Below are positions 54,667 to 64,000 of a DNA stretch of 64,000 nt, piece after piece. The DNA comes from Rotaria socialis. Its lineage: Eukaryota > Rotifera > Eurotatoria > Philodinida > Philodinidae. The position numbers and the translations under genes were made by a program. Position 1 is the stretch's first letter, and each line of letters opens with the position of its first letter. The stretch covers positions 7,432 through 71,431 of the forward strand of contig CAJNYU010003546.1 of NCBI GenBank assembly GCA_905331475.1. Direction: 5' to 3'. The notes under the pieces were generated by a model. That model was not told where the DNA came from. It saw only the letters and a list, made by a program, of their open reading frames with translations, and ran no database searches.

Positions 54667-55864
54667 CTATTCGAGAGAAAATCGTTGAACACGATTATTG
54701 AAAAAATCGACAACATAGAGATTGCCATGCCGATCGAAGGACAAACCAGTGGGACCCTTGAACTGATTTACTCCTGCTCCTTGACCATTTCCACCCACAA
54801 TCACAATGCCTTGTTTCGCTCCTTGAGTCCAACGCGTTACTCGATCATTCCCGTGCTCTGCTACATAGAGAGTACCAAACGTATCGACTAACAGTCCTTG
54901 AGGATACGACAATTGTGTCAGAGCATTCCCTGTGCCTTGACCTCCAGCGACGACTATGCCTTCTGTTGCACCTTTAGTCCATTTCATTACACGAGCATTG
55001 ATGTAGTCTGACACGTAGACAGTCTGTTGTCGATCGACAACGAGATACGTCGGATAGTTGAGTTGATTGAGACCATCACCTTGCCCATTTCCTCCAGCCA
55101 CGAGAGTTCCTTCCTTGTCTCCCATTCGATATCGTCGGACTTCATGTTTTCTGCAGTCAGAGACGCAGAGATATCTCTGATCGTCCATCATCAATCTTTC
55201 ACAATGGATGTTATCAACAAGGATTTCTCCTTGAGTTGTGCCACTACGACGAGCCCATCGTACGACTCGTCGATTCTGATAATCACAAATAATGAGACTA
55301 TCCGTCTCTTTGTCGATAAATACATCAGTTGGATATTTCAATTGATCCAATCGACTTCCGGTGCTATTGCCGCCAGCGACGACTTTTCCATTCGTAGCAC
55401 TTTTCTTCCATTGGACAATACGATCATTGTCGCGGTCAGCAATGACCACTGTCTGATCATCGTCAATGGCGACACCCTGAGGGTAGTAGAGTTGATTGGT
55501 GTTATTGCCTCGTCTGTGACCTCCAGCAACAGTCACACCCTTCTGTGCCCATTCGGCATTGGCAGGAATATTGGGTATGCCCAAGTAAGCAAAAAATGAA
55601 GGAAGACTGCCGACATGACTAGTCAGAAATGTCCGCAGGATCCGTCTAGTCTAGTCTGAAATGTCTTGCATACCCGTCTTGTCTAGTCAGCTTAATGAGG
55701 AGNATGACGGATAAAAACTCAGACTAGTCGTGGGCGAGTAGTTTTTGAGACAAAGACTAGACGGGACGGGTCGACTTGACTAGAAAAAAGACTAGTCATT
55801 TAACCAGTCTTTTGCTCACTTGGGTGACTAAAAGAAACGAACAATGAAAAGAGCTCCACGCCAT
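54667..55864 (-). pseudogene. secreted NHL-repeat protein, split by a transposon in the signal peptide
   Basis: The body (55579-54667) encodes a beta-propeller of six NHL repeats, each ending in a NxRVxxW/F-like strand: NDRIVQW, NRRVVRW, KHEVRRY, NARVMKW, NDRVTRW, NNRVQRF. It closes at FSLE followed by TAG. The first 13 codons (MAWSSFHCSFLLV, ATG at 55864) lie beyond a 245-bp element (55580-55824). Removing the element and one TG gives the exact sequence of the intact paralogue at 62153-63124. As it stands, translation from the native ATG enters the element and stops. NHL propellers bind proteins or carbohydrates; the paralogue is secreted. Splicing out of the element cannot be excluded. Confidence 0.85.
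55580..55824. mobile_element. complete GACTAGTC-rich TIR element inserted in the NHL gene
   Basis: It starts CCCAAGTAAGCAAAA and ends TTTTGCTCACTTGGG (15-bp TIRs, one difference). It is flanked by TG on both sides (55578-55579 and 55825-55826), present once in the empty site of the paralogue (63085-63086), so a 2-bp target duplication is inferred. The interior is rich in GACTAGTC and CTAGTC palindromes. Non-coding. A single N at 55703 lies where left- and right-half homologies to the 12521 and 9668 copies meet, so the true length is uncertain. Confidence 0.85.
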
Positions 55865-56160
55865 CTCTCTCCTACATGAGAGAGAGAGCGATATCCTGAA
55901 AAAAAGATTTTTTGATAAGGTGCTCGAAAGGGTTTCTCCCTGCGCGTGGATATAAATATGAGAAAGCTCTTCAGAATCTGATGAGATAGTCGTCCGGTAA
56001 GGAGATTTGTTGATATTTTCTGCAAAGATCTTTTCGTTAAGAAGAAAAATTCATTTAGAAAACCACATGAATTCAAGGTGTTTTGAAAGAACGAAGGATT
56101 TTCGTGGTATTCTTACATTGAATGACTAAACTTGATGTTTTAGAGATTATTTTGAGAGTA
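55828..56160 (-). repeat. duplicated NHL 5' region, copy A
   Basis: Promoter/5' region of the split NHL gene. It matches 63093-63470 (copy C) and in part 59332-59650 (copy B): GAGAGAGCGATATCCTGAAAA, AAATATGAGAAA-CTCT, TTGTTGATATTTTCTGCAAA and following sequence. Confidence 0.7.
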
Positions 56161-56430
56161 GAAGACCATTCATGTTACAATGAATTGCGTTTTTTGGAGT
56201 TATTTTCAAATATCTTATCGGGCTCCCGTGGCCATAAGATCTTGTTTTATTAGCAAAGTATGTACGATATTACAAGTATTGGTATGACGTGTATCAAGAA
56301 GAGAAAAACGGCTACGACTTAAGTGATCAGTAGATTAGATTAAAGAACTGTCTTGTAGTGTCACTCTGTTTATTTTGTTTTTCGCTCGTCTTGTACTGCG
56401 TCTTACATGTAACAAGTACCTACATATACC
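56161..56430. other. non-coding stretch
   Basis: Nothing recognised between the NHL 5' region and the next element. Confidence 0.35.
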
Positions 56431-58137
56431 CTGGCAAGCAAAAGCTTAACTTGGTAGTTGACCTCTTTTGACCAGCAATGTCAAAGATACAAAAAATGTC
56501 CACTTTACCTAAAGTCCTCTGACAGTATGTGAGGCTTTTCATATCGGACAAAATTTGTATTATACTAGTAGTTAAAGGAAAAAAAAGCTCACGTCAGTAG
56601 CAGATTTTTCTATATTATGAAGGACTTTTCTTTTCATATCATTTTTTTTGATATACATAAAAGAGAGATCACGATAGATTTGTATCACAAAGATTAAATA
56701 TCATATATTCTGATTACATGAGGATCTTTGTCTCTTTCTGCGGACCTTTGTATTCGTAATATAATTTTTCTTTTTCTTTTTCTCTTTCTTACTTTTATTA
56801 ACATCGATATAATAGCGATTCACGTAGATTTGTATCAAATGAAAAAAATCTATGAAATACATTCATCATGGCACAAGAATATTTATTTTGCTTATTTGGC
56901 TCTCTTATTGGAAACAAGTTTCTTTCCATGTGACTTAATTTTACTGAGATAAATGTAAGAATAATGTTTCTATATATTTGAATGCGGCGACTACAGTTAT
57001 CAAATATGATAAAACATGTACGCATATATTAGTGATACAGCACGATATTGTCTTTTCGCAAGCAATGCGATCTCCTACACGATTTTACTGATATTGTATC
57101 TTGAGTGGCTACCTAAATTGATTTCGAATATAAACGAATATCTCGAAAATAAAATTTTTGTACAATAGCTTCTAATTTACATGTATTCATACACTATTCT
57201 CTAGATTTGAAGATAGATTTAGTTGTAATTTTCTTTGCTTTTAATTTAATAGCTTAGAATCTTTACATGTTGATAGATCCAGGCCTGCAGCTTAACGAAT
57301 AAATTTAGGTTCAGCTTTGATATTTATAATTCGTAATTTATATATGTGCATAGATACTGTTCATTAGATTGAGGAAAACATTATATTTTTGTTTTCATTT
57401 TTATAAATTATGATTTATATATCTATATCGATATTTTTCGATAGGTTTAGTGACAAATTTAGTTTTAATCTCATTTTTGATAATATAAGACGTATACTTT
57501 ATATTACCATACCTTATTCTTATTCTATAGAATAGGAATAGATTTTGTTTTAGTTTTCTTCTTCTTTTTAATATAAAACCTATAATTTATAAATTATTAT
57601 ATTAAAGAGTTCTGCGGCTAAATAAATTAGATTTCGCTTTAGTTTTCACTTTTATAATGTTTTATTTTTAATTTATGTATCTATGTAGATACAGTTCTAT
57701 AGATTTATTGATATGTATAGTTTAGTTTTCTTTTATTTTGAAACTCAAAATTTATACATATGAATAAAGTAATCTGATAAACAGAAATCTTTAGTTTTAG
57801 TTTTCTTTCTTCTAATATAAACGTTACAATATCCACATACACGCAGAATCAGTTATTTAGTTTTCCCAAACAAGACAGCTAAAACTAATTTTTCTGGATT
57901 ATAAAAAACAACTTCTAGACTAGGTGGCGCATCAAAAAAAGAAAGGTTCAGGAAAGGTCCACTAGATTGAAAAGGAAGATCCGCTGAAACTAAGAAAAGT
58001 CCGCTACAAGTACTAGGAATAAGTCAACACGAATAGAGAAAGGTCCTTCTAAATATAGATATTTTATCCGAGTACTAAAGTCCCTCTATTTTCCAGCTGA
58101 CTTTTACTAAAGTGGACATTTTCGGGATCCTTGCCAG
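56431..58137. mobile_element. putative 1.7-kb element with CTGGCAAG ends
   Basis: CTGGCAAG (56431-56438) and CTTGCCAG (58130-58137) are flanked by CC on both sides. Inside each end is an inverted subterminal block AATGTCCACTTTA followed by AAAGTCC/AAAAGTC-type sequence (about 56496 and 58110). The interior is AT-rich and non-coding, with repeated TTTTAGTTTTCTT phrases. Short TIRs make this moderate evidence. Confidence 0.5.
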
Positions 58138-58180
58138 CCCTCGTATTTGTCTATTCATTTGCATCTAGGACCTAAAAACA

Positions 58181-58605
58181 AATTGATTGTAATAAAGAAA
58201 TTCCCGATTGACAAGAACTAAAATTCGACAACTTTTTAACATTCTCCAATTATTATTACTGTATGCATAGGCGCTTATATCAGTAATTATACAATCCGAT
58301 ACATTTTGAAATTCTGTACCATCTTGAACTCTTGAAGTAAAAACAAAAGAGATAGTTAAAGTAATCCTGGTTGTTTAGGATGCCGCCGAGGATGTCGATG
58401 TAATACTCCAATTATTCTTTTGTAAATTAACGGAAGAAAAGAACAAATTATTCAGGATGATAGAGAATTTCAAGCTCTATCGGATTGTATAATTACTGAT
58501 ATAAGCGCTTATTCATATAGTAATAATAATTCGAGAATAGTACAAATTTGTCGACTTTTAGTTCTTGTCAATCGGGAATTTCTTTATTATAATCAATTCT
58601 TTTCC
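58181..58605. repeat. inverted repeat with about 130-bp arms
   Basis: Left arm about 58181-58311 and right arm about 58475-58605 share, in opposite orientation, AAAGAAATTCCCGATTGACA, AGAACTAAAA, AATTATTATTACT and CGCTTATATCAGTAATTATA. Divergence is moderate. The right arm edge carries GATAGAGAATTTCAAGCTCT, which recurs as variants at 58641 and 58842. Confidence 0.75.
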
Positions 58606-58640
58606 AAGTCATACACGCAAGAGAATAGGCAAATATATAG

Positions 58641-58885
58641 GGTGATAGAGAATTTTCAGTGCTATCAGAATATATACTTACTTTTTCAGAAACTCATTAT
58701 CTAACCGACTATCCATCCAAAATACTAAATGCGAAGGCAATAAGACAATCGACTGTTTGAGAATCTGACTATGAGGGCGCCTTCATTCCACTGGAATAAT
58801 TTTTCAGAAGATAAAAGCAAGGTACAATCAAAATACATAGTTTGATAGAAAATTCCAAGCGCTATCGAGTGGCATAATTACTTTC
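58641..58885. repeat. direct repeats of GATAGA-AATT--AGCGCTATC unit
   Basis: GTGATAGAGAATTTTCAGTG...CTATCAGAATATA (58640) and TTGATAGAAAATTCCAAGCG...CTATCGAGTGGC (58841) repeat the unit seen at 58459. Each unit is an internal hairpin (GATAG...CTATC). Confidence 0.55.
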
Positions 58886-59016
58886 CCCCAGTAAGTCATT
58901 TTCATGTGTAAAAGGAGGTCAAATACCAAGTCAAGCTTTTGCTTTCCTCGGGTATATATTATCTTCGTTCCTACCCACTCCCTTATTCTCAATGAAATGT
59001 AAATAAAAGAAAACCA

Positions 59017-59326
59017 ATGGAAGCAGTACAAGTATCACCATGTGAAAGTGATTTTTCAGATGATGGGTTAGAAGATAATAGTGTCTTAAATCGAAATCAA
59101 AGAATAAAAAGAACCAGAGATCTAACTGTTGTGTTACAGGAGTCACATTTGATAATGCTGATGAAGCTGAAGAATGCATTGAAAATATCTGATCAAAGCA
59201 CACTATACAAATTATACACAAGACGGGAGAAGAGTTTATTACAGATGTAACAAAGCAAAAGTTCGTGGGCGTCAGTGTAGCGTAAGTATGCATCTTTTAT
59301 ATCGCTCAGGGGTATTAGTGTGGGTG
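59017..59326 (+). pseudogene. truncated Mutator-like transposase / FLYWCH zinc-finger fragment
   Basis: From the ATG at 59017: MEAVQVSPCESDFSDDGLED with an acidic start, then a basic patch NRNQRIKRTRD. After two frameshifts the sequence reads FDNADEAEECIENI and then TNYTQDGRRVYYRCNKAK followed by RGRQCSVSMHLLYRSG (about 59208-59310). This is the start of a FLYWCH-type zinc finger as found in MULE transposases and related proteins (Cys in RCNK and RQC). The rest of the finger (H-x-H) and the catalytic domain are missing: homology stops at about 59311, where GTGTGGGTGT begins. Confidence 0.6.
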
Positions 59327-59328
59327 TA
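59317..59328 (+). repeat. telomere-like repeat at a gene-gene breakpoint
   Basis: AGTGTGGGTGTA lies exactly between the truncated transposase fragment (+) and the truncated NHL 5' end (-). Two units only, so chance is possible, but the same repeat marks other breakpoints here. Confidence 0.5.
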
Positions 59329-59890
59329 TATCAAGAAACGAGCAATGAAAAGAGATCCTCGTCATCTCTCTCTTCTACGTGAGAGAGCGATATCCTGAAA
59401 ATAAGATCTTCCAATAAGGTATTTCAAAATATTTCTTCTCGTGTGGAGATAAATATGAGAAAGCTCTGTAGGATCCATCATGTCATCGATCTTTATTAAC
59501 TTCAAAGTTTCATTCTGTGCAGTCCTTGCTTGTAGAGCCTTCCGGTTACGATTTGTTGATGTTTTTTGCAAAGATCGTTTCGCTAAATTTGATGTTTCAG
59601 AGACTGTATTGAGGGTAGAGAATTCTGGAACTTTTTGAGACAACACTAGCAGTTTATGAGAAAAAGAATCTAGTAAAAAAATCCGTTGGCTATGCGTTAG
59701 AGGACTTTGATGAATGGTTTTTAAAACCCCAATAGAGATTCATGTGGATTGTGAGAGATATTTGAAAGAAGATCTCGTTGAGTAACTATGCTGTCAAAAA
59801 TATAAAATTAACGGTCGTATTTTTCTTCTATTTAACTCATTGTGTACACTTAAAAATGTCTAAAAATTGAGTTTTAACAGTATCCATATT
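59329..59890 (-). pseudogene. NHL gene remnant: 5' region and signal-peptide start only
   Basis: ATG at 59365 reads MTRISFHCSFL, homologous to MAWSSFHCSFLLV of the intact gene, then runs into the telomere-like repeat and stops. The upstream (higher-coordinate) sequence to about 59890 matches the 5' flank of the intact gene (63125-63740), including ATCCTGAAAATAAGATCTT and GATTCATGTGGATT. No NHL repeats remain. Confidence 0.75.
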
Positions 59891-61253
59891 TTCTACATAC
59901 TTCAACCTGGTTATGACAGTTTTTAGAAAAACATTTTAACACTTTTTTCATATAAAAACGTTAATAACTGATCATTTCGGACATTTTTGACTGTATGTAA
60001 TGTGTTTATATCAAAAGTGTTCTACTCAGAGCTCTGGATGGGGTGGGCGATTTTCTTGTCGCGTGGGATTTATTTATTTACATATCATGACATATGGTTT
60101 TAGCAGGTACTTTATTGAAGCACTGAATAATAGAATTTACGGTACCCTCATTGTTGGTCTTATCCCTTCAGAACCAATAGGTTCGTTGTTGGTTTTTTTC
60201 TACTATTATTTATGAAAAACGTTTAAATCTTTTTTCAGACTAGCTTTTATTTTTTAACATACTCCTGCATGACTATTGATTGCAAAGATAAAGAGATATG
60301 GATAAAAAAAGAATTTTTAGATTAAATCAATTTTCAACACTATTTTTTATAAGCTTTCGTTTAAAACAAAGTGATGGATAGGTACCAGATTCTTGTGGGT
60401 GTGGCTGTTAGTCTTCCCTTCATCCACTACCACATCCATCCACTTACTCTGATGGGATCCTTGAAAAAGATCTAAACTAGCTGTGGCTTTCTTTTCCATA
60501 ATACGCACCATCTGTAATTCCTTAGAAATTATCTTAGATGCTTCGGACAACAAGGGAAATGCTATGCATAGAATGCGAAGATGACATTCGAAATTCAACT
60601 GAGAGTATGTCTGTGTCGGAGACGAAAAGCTATACATGATAGATCCAAATAGCAGTTCACATTGAGTGCATGTATTAGTGTTAAAATTAATGCTAACCAA
60701 ATACTAGCACCTCCGCGCGCATTAATTCTGGTGGTAAAAATGCGAATATGGCATTCGTATTTTTGCGTAAGAGGTATGCGATTCTATAATGAGACTCTGA
60801 ATGTTCCTTGTCGATGAAACTACACATAAGGAGAGTTTCTTCGGAAAAGCAAATAGTTTTTTTAAATAATTAGGAAATAGCAGGGAGATCGGGGGATATC
60901 AGTCCTTAAATATTTTCGGGCAAACATCATGGCATTTGATAAGAGATTATCACAAAGGTTTTTGGAAAACCAATTTATTTTTCGGCGGTTTCATCTGAGT
61001 TTTTGGCGGAGCAGATATACAAATGTCTCGAATGGACTTGTCATAATGATTACGCTGTATTACGAACGTGACAAGGAGTTTCGAAGATTCAGATAAAAAC
61101 TGCACGCTGAAGGAGAGACTTTCAGCAACAAGAGCTCTGAATTTAGATTTTGTTTCTGGGAATCCATTAAGTCGTGAGTGCGACTTTTCGAAGAGTTATT
61201 CACTGAACAGATCAATTTGACGAAACTTTCATTTAAATTTTTTGAACATCATA
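59891..61253. other. non-coding stretch with a telomere-like patch
   Basis: TTGTGGGTGTGGCTG (60392-60406) followed by CCACTACCACATCCATCCAC (about 60424) is an inverted telomere-like pair homologous to 53670-53725. No gene recognised; the minus frame at 60347-60700 is a chance read across this repeat. Confidence 0.4.
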
Positions 61254-61537
61254 CACTGGGAAAAAAAATAGCACCATACGGAAACATTTTTGAAACGAAT
61301 TCTAAACCCTCAAAAAGGTTTCGTAAAAGCCCAAGATAGTCTCAAAATTATTATCAAGAGTCCAGGAAACTTTTTCGAAGGTTTTGTGGAAAACCTACGA
61401 AACCTAAAAAAAGGTTCAGAATTCGTTTCAAATCTCGAAACCCTTTTCAAGTTTCGTAGTGCCTGCGAAACCATTCTAAAGTTCAGTGAGAAAATTCGAC
61501 ACTTTCTTGGTTCCGTGTGGTGCAATTTTTTTCAGTG
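61254..61537. mobile_element. MITE with TA target duplication and CACTGRRAAAAAAA TIR
   Basis: It starts CACTGGGAAAAAAAATAGCA and ends TGCAATTTTTTTCAGTG. TIR similarity continues for about 30 bp (GCACCA-ACGGAA). It is flanked by TA at 61252-61253 and 61538-61539. 284 bp, non-coding; the interior has many GGTTTCG/CGAAACC motifs. TA duplication suggests a Tc1/mariner-mobilised MITE. Confidence 0.75.
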
Positions 61538-62152
61538 TAGATACGAATCATGAGATAGTTCATAAAAAGTTATGACGACGACTGTGGACATAGATAAGGC
61601 TTTTTATACAGAATCGAGTGTTTTCTGTAAGTTTTGCTAAAGTTGTCTGGGATCAAAGAATCTGAGCAGGTAATCGGTTTGTAGAATGTTACTGTCACCA
61701 TTCGAGGACACTGAGAGGGTATTTCACAGAACTACTCGTGGAATGTAAAAGTTTCCAACAATTTTCGCATATCTGTGTAGGTGTTTGCGAAAAGGAAACC
61801 AAAAACCATAGTCCCAAAATCAGCAACGATCACATTCACAATGAATTCGACATCCACCCACACCCTCAATATGGTAGACCCGTCGAAGTCAATCGCTAAC
61901 GAAGCCGGCATGCAATGATGAGACTGGAAGTGAGGCCAGTAGAACACCCGAACCTATGGTGATGACCAATATATTAGCACCACTGGCTTCGTTTTGCAGA
62001 AGGGCATGTGAATAAGGTTAAGAACCTGTCGTAACCGTAGATGGCTCACGTGTTACGCGTTAATATGGATTTGGGTGTTGGAGAGAGTGGTGAATACGAC
62101 ACTTGCACGCCAATTATCAGTTGCCATCACATCGGCCCAAAATCATACATAG
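61538..62152. other. non-coding stretch with a telomere-like patch
   Basis: ATCCACCCACACCCTCAATA (61851-61870) is the reverse complement of the TTGAGGGTGTGGG seen at 16747 and 33572. No gene recognised. A continuation exon of the NHL gene might lie here but was not identified. Confidence 0.4.
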
Positions 62153-63124
62153 TCACACAGCACAGCGGAACTCACCTTCGAGAGAAAATCGTTGAACACG
62201 TTTATTGTAATAATCGACGACATAGAGATTGCCATATCGATCGAAGGACAAACACATGGGTGCCCAGAACTGATTTGCTCCTGCTCCCGCGCCATTTCCA
62301 CCTACAATCACGGTGCCTTGTGTCGCTCCTTGAGGCCAACGCGTCACTCGATTGTTTCCCTGCTCTGCCACATAGACAGTACCCAACGTATCGACGAACA
62401 GTCCTTGAGGATACGACAATTGTGTCAGAGCATTCCCTGTGCCTTGACCTCCAGCGACGACTATGCCTTCTGTTGCACCTTTACTCCATTTAATCACACG
62501 ATGATTGTCCCAATCTGACACGTATACAGTCTGTTGTTGATCAACAAAGAGATAGGTTGAAGTGTTGAGCTGGTTAAGACCAGTGCCTTCGCCATTGTCA
62601 CCAGCAACGAGAGTTCCAGTATTGTCTCCTAGTTGATATCGTCTTACTTCATCTTTGTGCTTGCCAGAGAAGTAGAGATATCTCTGATCGTCCATAGCCA
62701 ATCCATAACACCTGATGTTGCCAACAAGGATTTCTCCTTGAGTTGTGCCGCTACGACGGGACCATCGTACGACTCGTCGATTCCAGCTATCACAAATAAT
62801 GAGACTATCCGTCTCTTTGTCGATCAACACATGCATTGGACCATTCAATTGATTCAATCCACTTCCTTTGCCATTCCCACCGGCAACGACTTGTCCATTC
62901 GTGTCATCTTTTTTCCATTGGATGATACGATTATTCACGTAGTCAGCGATGCCCACCGTTTGATCATCGTCAACGAAGAGACAGTAAAATCCGTACAGTT
63001 GATTTGTGTCATTGCCTTTCCCGTAACTTCCAGCGACAGTTACGCCATTCTGTGCCCATTTGGCATTGGCAGGAATATTGGGTATGACTAAAAGAAACGA
63101 ACAATGAAAAGAGCTCCACGCCAT
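62153..63124 (-). CDS. secreted NHL-repeat beta-propeller protein
   Basis: 323 residues from the ATG at 63124. A short hydrophobic signal peptide (FHCSFLLVIP) is followed by six NHL repeats with characteristic strands: VNNRIIQW, WNRRVVRW, KDEVRRY, DNHRVIKW, GNNRVTRW, YNKRVQRF, each preceded by a GxGxGxNQL-type loop. Length fits one six-bladed propeller. After FSLE the sequence GTGAGT (62175) is a good splice donor, whereas the paralogue at 54667 has TAG there. The gene may thus continue in a downstream exon I could not find, or read nine more residues to the stop at 62153. NHL propellers are binding modules (proteins, RNA or glycans); the ligand is unknown. The gene is duplicated locally. Confidence 0.85.
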   Translation of the reverse strand: MAWSSFHCSFLLVIPNIPANAKWAQNGVTVAGSYGKGNDTNQLYGFYCLFVDDDQTVGIADYVNNRIIQWKKDDTNGQVVAGGNGKGSGLNQLNGPMHVLIDKETDSLIICDSWNRRVVRWSRRSGTTQGEILVGNIRCYGLAMDDQRYLYFSGKHKDEVRRYQLGDNTGTLVAGDNGEGTGLNQLNTSTYLFVDQQQTVYVSDWDNHRVIKWSKGATEGIVVAGGQGTGNALTQLSYPQGLFVDTLGTVYVAEQGNNRVTRWPQGATQGTVIVGGNGAGAGANQFWAPMCLSFDRYGNLYVVDYYNKRVQRFSLEGEFRCAV

Positions 63125-63137
63125 CTCTCTCCTACAT

Positions 63138-63160
63138 GAGAGAGAGAGAGAGAGAGAGAG
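63138..63160. repeat. (GA)n microsatellite upstream of the NHL start
   Basis: About eleven GA units 14 bp upstream of the ATG. The homologous positions in the other two copies have fewer units (55879-55889 and 59380-59387), so it is length-variable. Confidence 0.85.
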
Positions 63161-63740
63161 CGATATCCTGAAAATAAGATCTTTCGATAAGGTGCGCGAA
63201 AGGGTTTCTCTTCACGTGGATATAAATATGAGAAATCTCTTCAGAATCTGATGAGAGCCGTCCGACTAGAATTTGTTAATATTTTTTGCAAAGATATTTT
63301 CGTTGAGAAGAGATCTAAAACAATTCATACAGGAAACTGCATGGATTCAGGGAGTCTTTAAAGAACGAAAGATTTTCATAATATTCCTGAATGTCGATGC
63401 TTCGCTACATCGCTAAACTTGACCTTTCATAGGCTATCTTGAGCGTAGAAGATTTCCTTTGCATTCATGTTAGAGTGTCTAGAACGCTAAGAGTTAATGA
63501 GAGAAAGAATCTTCTAAAATTATCTGTTGGCCATGTGCTAGAGGACTTCGATCAATGAATTTCAAAACCTCAATAGAGATTCATGTGGATTTCGTGAGAG
63601 AGTTTCAAGAAGAACGCTTTGACTATCCATGCAATCAGAAATATGAAATTAACGCATTAAAATAAATCGTATTTTTCTACTATTTAACGAATTTTCTAAA
63701 GCTAAAAGTGTACCAAAAATCGCGTTTTAACAGTGCCCGT
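63161..63740 (-). repeat. duplicated NHL 5' region, copy C
   Basis: Matches 59380-59890 over about 550 bp and 55890-56160 over its first 270 bp. Contains ATATAAATATGAGAAATCTC and GAGATTCATGTGGATT. Marks the extent of the NHL locus duplication. Confidence 0.7.
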
Positions 63741-64000
63741 ACTTTCTATATCGTTAAAGAATCGTAACGCGTGTAACCTAGCGAACCGGAAGTTCAAAGT
63801 CATCATCTCGTAACCCTCCCCTTATTAGAAGCCTCCTTGGAGGAGTCGCTGTGAAAAATGTATTAGAAGCCTACTGAGTTTTTTTAAATTTGAAATTTTT
63901 GGGAACTTTTATTAGTAATTCCACAGTAAAAACTGTTAAATTTTCAGGATTTTAAGGTAAAAACTCATTTAAATGTTACGGTGCAGGAAATGCAAAATTC
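63741..64000. other. non-coding end of window
   Basis: TTAGAAGCCTCCTTGGAGGA (63831-63850) is a short palindromic repeat related to AAAAGCCTCCGGGGCTTCTA at 26051. Nothing else recognised. Confidence 0.4.

Noticed and set aside
54685-55599. Plus-strand open frames opposite the NHL gene
   Set aside because: Antisense shadows of the NHL repeats; the minus strand shows clear propeller motifs.
60347-60700. 117-residue minus frame
   Set aside because: Runs across a telomere-like repeat patch and shows no domain features.
62041-63091. Plus-strand open frames opposite the second NHL gene
   Set aside because: Antisense shadows of an intact NHL coding region.

Overview
The window is AT-rich, intron-bearing eukaryotic DNA, most likely from a bdelloid rotifer (Adineta/Rotaria/Philodina type). 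Four signals support this. There are two Penelope-like retroelement (PLE) copies of the endonuclease-less, intron-containing Athena kind. Interstitial arrays of TGTGGG/CCCACA, the bdelloid telomere repeat, recur at about 16.8, 33.6, 53.7, 59.3, 60.4 and 61.9 kb. Introns are very short (50-80 bp, GT-AG). Host-type genes are few and sit between dense, varied DNA transposons. Together this looks like subtelomeric DNA. The sequence has two large N gaps (26813-26883 and 48476-49320) and four single Ns, so structures touching them are provisional.

Layout. 0.9-3 kb: a two-exon GT-B-like membrane protein gene (+) and a GNAT acetyltransferase gene (-). 3.7-5.9 kb: a non-autonomous hAT element with a perfect 8-bp target duplication abuts a decayed DD37E mariner/Tc1-type element. 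8.0-8.5 kb: a MITE full of ACCGCGGT palindromes. 9.7 and 12.5 kb: partial copies of a GACTAGTC-rich inverted-repeat element. 10.8-12.0 kb: a secreted GH16-like protein with a ricin-type lectin tail. 14.8-15.4 kb: a sigma-class glutathione S-transferase. 16-20 kb: telomere-like repeats, an exact 150-bp tandem repeat, a possible copia-type LTR and a TTGGCGAA repeat. 20.05-23.6 kb: decayed, 5'-truncated PLE (+). 24.9-25.9 kb: an isopenicillin-N-synthase-like 2OG/Fe(II) oxygenase (-). 27-33 kb: nested inverted-repeat elements. 33.4-38.3 kb: a nearly intact seven-exon PLE (-) ending in telomere-like repeats. 40.3-44.8 kb: three small single-pass membrane protein genes (-). 46.1-51.5 kb: a large imperfect palindrome carrying a PIF1-like helicase on both arms, open on one arm and nonsense-riddled on the other, around an 845-bp gap. 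53-53.5 kb: an unknown MGCC... protein gene split by one in-frame stop. 54.7-63.7 kb: a duplicated secreted NHL beta-propeller locus: one intact gene, one split by a transposon in its signal peptide, and one reduced to its 5' end and joined through a telomere-like repeat to a broken Mutator-like transposase gene.

The host-type genes do not form a pathway. They are the detoxification, carbohydrate-binding/modifying, oxygenase and secreted beta-propeller types often seen in bdelloid accessory regions. The unifying theme is chromosome-end biology: telomere-attaching retroelements, interstitial telomere repeats at breakpoints, a palindrome and gene truncations. All functional calls come from reading motifs by eye; no database search was run.
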